A DNA stretch of 6,882 nt, taken from assembly GCA_030673205.1 (NCBI GenBank), contig DAOVJP010000071.1, forward strand, positions 1 through 6,882. The letters are read 5' to 3'. This document shows, piece after piece, positions 4,529-6,882 of this stretch. A model generated the notes under the pieces. That model saw nothing but the letters and a program-made list of their open reading frames with translations, ran no database searches and had not been told where the DNA came from. The number at the start of each line of letters is the position of its first letter. The first letter of the stretch is position 1. A program made the position numbers and the translations under genes. The DNA comes from Thermoplasmata archaeon. Its GTDB lineage: Archaea; Thermoplasmatota; Thermoplasmata; JAGHBH01.

Positions 4529-6882
4529 ATGGGTCGGAGGATGCCTAGGCAAAAAACGCTTTGGAAGATAGAAAGCATTCGTCCAAAGAAGGACTACAAA
4601 GAATTGACGTTAACATCTTCAGGGATATCTGAAAAGAGTGTCATCAACCTCAGCAGATTTACATATGTATCCAACGACCAGAGATATTCAGATACTTTTC
4701 ATATTAGAAGAAGAAACGGAAAAATTCTAGAGATAAAAAAGGTGGCTGAGAGAAGTTGTAAGAAGAACGGGGAGTGCAAATTATATCCCTATTTTGAACA
4801 GCAACACAAGTTGGGCAATGGAATTAGCTTGACGATTAAAGAGATTACTGACACAACAGAGCTTGCTGAAGTAAGAAAATTAGCTAAACACCATTATATA
4901 GGAAAAGAAAATCTTTGGGGAAGAAAGCATTATCTGATTGCTAAAATCAGAAGCGAAGGCTATGAAGAGATAGTGGGGTATCTGCTATTGAACTCTGCAC
5001 CACTTCTGTCCAGTTTAAGAAATAAAATTTTAGGATGGAATGAATCACTACAACGAAGAAATGGAATAAATGGTGTAGTACGAATTGCCCGCGTGGTTGT
5101 GCATCCTGAGAGGAGGGGAATGGGAATTGGCATCAAATTGACAAAAGCCGCAATTACTTACTGCGAGGAATACTGGAATGTGCTAGGTAAGGCGCCTTTT
5201 ATTTTAGAGACTGTGGCTGAAATGGGAAAGTTCCATCCCATATTCACTAAAGCCGGAATGCACTTGATAGGGAACACCAAAGGAAATGAAACAGTGTTCT
5301 ACAGAGAAAACGTGAAGAATGGACAGGGAAAAGGACATTTTAGAGCTAGCATCGATAGAGAAAAGCTGAAGACACGAAAGCCAAAACCGTATTATGCCAT
5401 AGGCTTGGTCCCTGAAATCGAAGCAAAAGTGAAAGAATTTGAGGTGAAAGAGAAAAAGAACAAAGCAGTGACTAGACAGAAACGAACAAACGCCCCTCAC
5501 CTTGTCGTAATATCCGGCGAGATCAGTTATTCCACAGATGATTTCTGGTCACCAGCAATAGAAAACCTCAATACAATAGTGGAAACACAAAAAACGTTCC
5601 TTAAATTGCAGATACAATTGCTGGAATCTTTAATCAAGCGCTCTGAAGATCTTAATGAAAATATTGGTGCTTGTCTCAATGAATCGAAGATACATGGAGA
5701 GAGTTATGATCTCAACGATATCGAAGCAACATTCTATAACATAGAAAATGAAATTGACAAATTCAACTCCCACTTAACGGAACATTGTCATCACATTAAA
5801 AAGAACCTAGACTTGATTGGGAAAGAAGAACATTCTTTTGCAATAGAAAAAATAGAGAACAATCGCACTGAAGCAAAGAAGTTGACTGCAAAAATAGTCT
5901 CAGCACTTGAAGAAAGGATACAAAATGGAGATGGAAGCTACTCCGAAAAAGTAGCTTATAGCAAAATACGAGAGACAGTAAAGAGTGTTCATGACATATA
6001 CCTAAATGTGCCTTTATCAAATGGGGAAAAGGAAATACAGGGCGCTTTTGGAATAAATCCCCTCTCACCTGTTTTGGTTGCTTCAGGTATTAATCTATCA
6101 ATCCCTCCGGGGGCTATCACATTGATCACGGGGTCTAGTGGGAGCGGCAAGACTAGTCTGCTTGACGTTCTTTCGAGAAGAAAAGTTCTTTCTTCTGGCA
6201 CGGTGATTCCCAGCAACATACAAAAAAGTGTAGGGCGCCTAGATATACAAAATAATCCCGCATCTTCTTTAGTTGAAAGTTTTGGTCGAGATGGAGAACG
6301 AGCTATTGAACTATTGAACTCGGTAGGCTTGTGTGAAGCACATCTTTACATTAAATCATCATATGACCTATCTCATGGACAGAAATATCGTTTTGCTGCT
6401 GCCAAACTTGTCGATGAGGAAAAGGCAATATGGGTTGCTGATGAATTCTGTTCTTTCTTAGACCCAATTAATTCTGCATTCGTATCTTCGACCCTATCTA
6501 ATATTGCAAGAGAGACAAACAGGTCACTTATAACCGCGACTGCAGATTCAAGAAAAATTTTGGATTTTTTAAATCCAGATGTAATAATTGTTCTATCTGG
6601 AGGAGAGATTAAATTTCCTTCGCCTAGGTTTGTGTCGTGGCAAAAGAAGATCACTGCAATTGGAATTTTAGAGACATTAAGTAACCTTACACAAATTGAT
6701 TCTTTACCGAGTAACGAAATAAAGTTGCTGTTGAGTTATGGAATTATTCAAGAAAAAGTCATGCCTGATAAAAAAGAGTTATGCCTTGCGCCCTATGGGA
6801 CAGCAATTATGAAATCCTCAAACAGAAAGAGCAGTCTGCTACATATTATATGGGGGTTTGACTCGTTGATGCATTTTTCTCT
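4529..6882 (+). CDS. GNAT acyltransferase / coiled-coil / ABC ATPase fusion (COG2401-like), 3' end outside the window
   Basis: The frame is open for 784 codons and leaves the window. Residues 1-100 are basic, with a Cys pair C77/C83. About 100-270 is a GNAT-type domain: HHYIG at 121-125, the acyl-CoA loop HPERRGMGIG at 192-201 (R196-xx-G199-x-G201), and EMGKFHPIFTKAGM at 231-244, which resembles the MARxxPFFxKAGM block of Mom-like phage and archaeal acyltransferases. About 339-490 is charged and helical, probably coiled coil. About 512-696 is an ABC ATPase: Walker A GSSGSGKT (535-542), Q574 near the Q-loop, signature LSHGQ (614-618), Walker B ending D638-E639, D-loop SFLDP (642-646). The usual switch His is Ala672. 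Residues about 705-775 resemble a winged helix. There are no membrane segments, so it is not a transporter. I recall this pairing as COG2401, function unproven; a role in modifying or surveying nucleic acid is inference. Codon use is AT-rich, unlike the genes to the left, which suggests transfer. Confidence 0.85.
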   Translation, partial: MGRRMPRQKTLWKIESIRPKKDYKELTLTSSGISEKSVINLSRFTYVSNDQRYSDTFHIRRRNGKILEIKKVAERSCKKNGECKLYPYFEQQHKLGNGISLTIKEITDTTELAEVRKLAKHHYIGKENLWGRKHYLIAKIRSEGYEEIVGYLLLNSAPLLSSLRNKILGWNESLQRRNGINGVVRIARVVVHPERRGMGIGIKLTKAAITYCEEYWNVLGKAPFILETVAEMGKFHPIFTKAGMHLIGNTKGNETVFYRENVKNGQGKGHFRASIDREKLKTRKPKPYYAIGLVPEIEAKVKEFEVKEKKNKAVTRQKRTNAPHLVVISGEISYSTDDFWSPAIENLNTIVETQKTFLKLQIQLLESLIKRSEDLNENIGACLNESKIHGESYDLNDIEATFYNIENEIDKFNSHLTEHCHHIKKNLDLIGKEEHSFAIEKIENNRTEAKKLTAKIVSALEERIQNGDGSYSEKVAYSKIRETVKSVHDIYLNVPLSNGEKEIQGAFGINPLSPVLVASGINLSIPPGAITLITGSSGSGKTSLLDVLSRRKVLSSGTVIPSNIQKSVGRLDIQNNPASSLVESFGRDGERAIELLNSVGLCEAHLYIKSSYDLSHGQKYRFAAAKLVDEEKAIWVADEFCSFLDPINSAFVSSTLSNIARETNRSLITATADSRKILDFLNPDVIIVLSGGEIKFPSPRFVSWQKKITAIGILETLSNLTQIDSLPSNEIKLLLSYGIIQEKVMPDKKELCLAPYGTAIMKSSNRKSSLLHIIWGFDSLMHFS

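Noticed and set aside
5204..6654. Several minus-strand frames of 76-98 residues opposite the fusion gene
   Set aside because: They lie inside the 784-codon frame that carries clear GNAT and ABC motifs and show no domain of their own.
6119..6700. Reading the ABC domain as the ATPase of a membrane transporter
   Set aside because: It is fused to a GNAT domain and a coiled coil, no membrane segment occurs in the frame, and the UbiA protein to the left is an enzyme family and not a permease.

Overview
The window looks like archaeal chromosome, most plausibly a euryarchaeon of the Thermoplasmata or methanogen type. The reasons are a NosD-type asparagine-rich beta-helix surface protein, a DUF116 cysteine protein, a UbiA-superfamily membrane prenyltransferase, GGAGG-type ribosome binding sites, and a GNAT-ABC ATPase fusion of a kind I associate mainly with archaea. 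The organism cannot be fixed from the sequence alone.

Layout. Positions 1 to about 110 do not belong to the gene that follows. Their minus strand encodes a well-formed, amphipathic protein fragment, while the plus-strand beta-helix gene has lost its N-terminus there, so this is a junction (rearrangement, integration edge or assembly chimera). From about 110 to 2574 runs the beta-helix protein. It has two NosD-like modules; the first carries about 15 rungs encoded by a degenerate 69-bp tandem repeat rich in Asn-Asn-Thr. A DUF116 protein (2558-3067) overlaps its end by 17 bases. After a 189-base gap holding a perfect 8+8 inverted repeat comes a nine-helix UbiA-type prenyltransferase (3257-4240) with both Asp-rich motifs. 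These genes are fairly GC-rich.

After a 288-base transition without a convincing gene, composition drops clearly (by eye, to about 40% GC) and a long frame starts at 4529 behind a strong GGAGG. It stays open for 784 codons to the window edge. It encodes an N-terminal region with a Cys pair, a GNAT acyltransferase domain with Mom-like features, a helical/coiled-coil spacer, an ABC ATPase domain (Walker A, LSHGQ signature, Walker B DE, D-loop) and a probable winged-helix tail. This soluble fusion resembles the group I remember as COG2401 (ABC-type ATPase fused to an acetyltransferase domain). It is the most interesting object here: it looks horizontally acquired and may be an ATP-driven nucleic-acid modification or defence factor.

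The four genes do not form an obvious single pathway. The beta-helix gene and DUF116 may be co-transcribed; the prenyltransferase seems to have its own upstream region; the fusion looks like the first gene of an accessory island continuing to the right.
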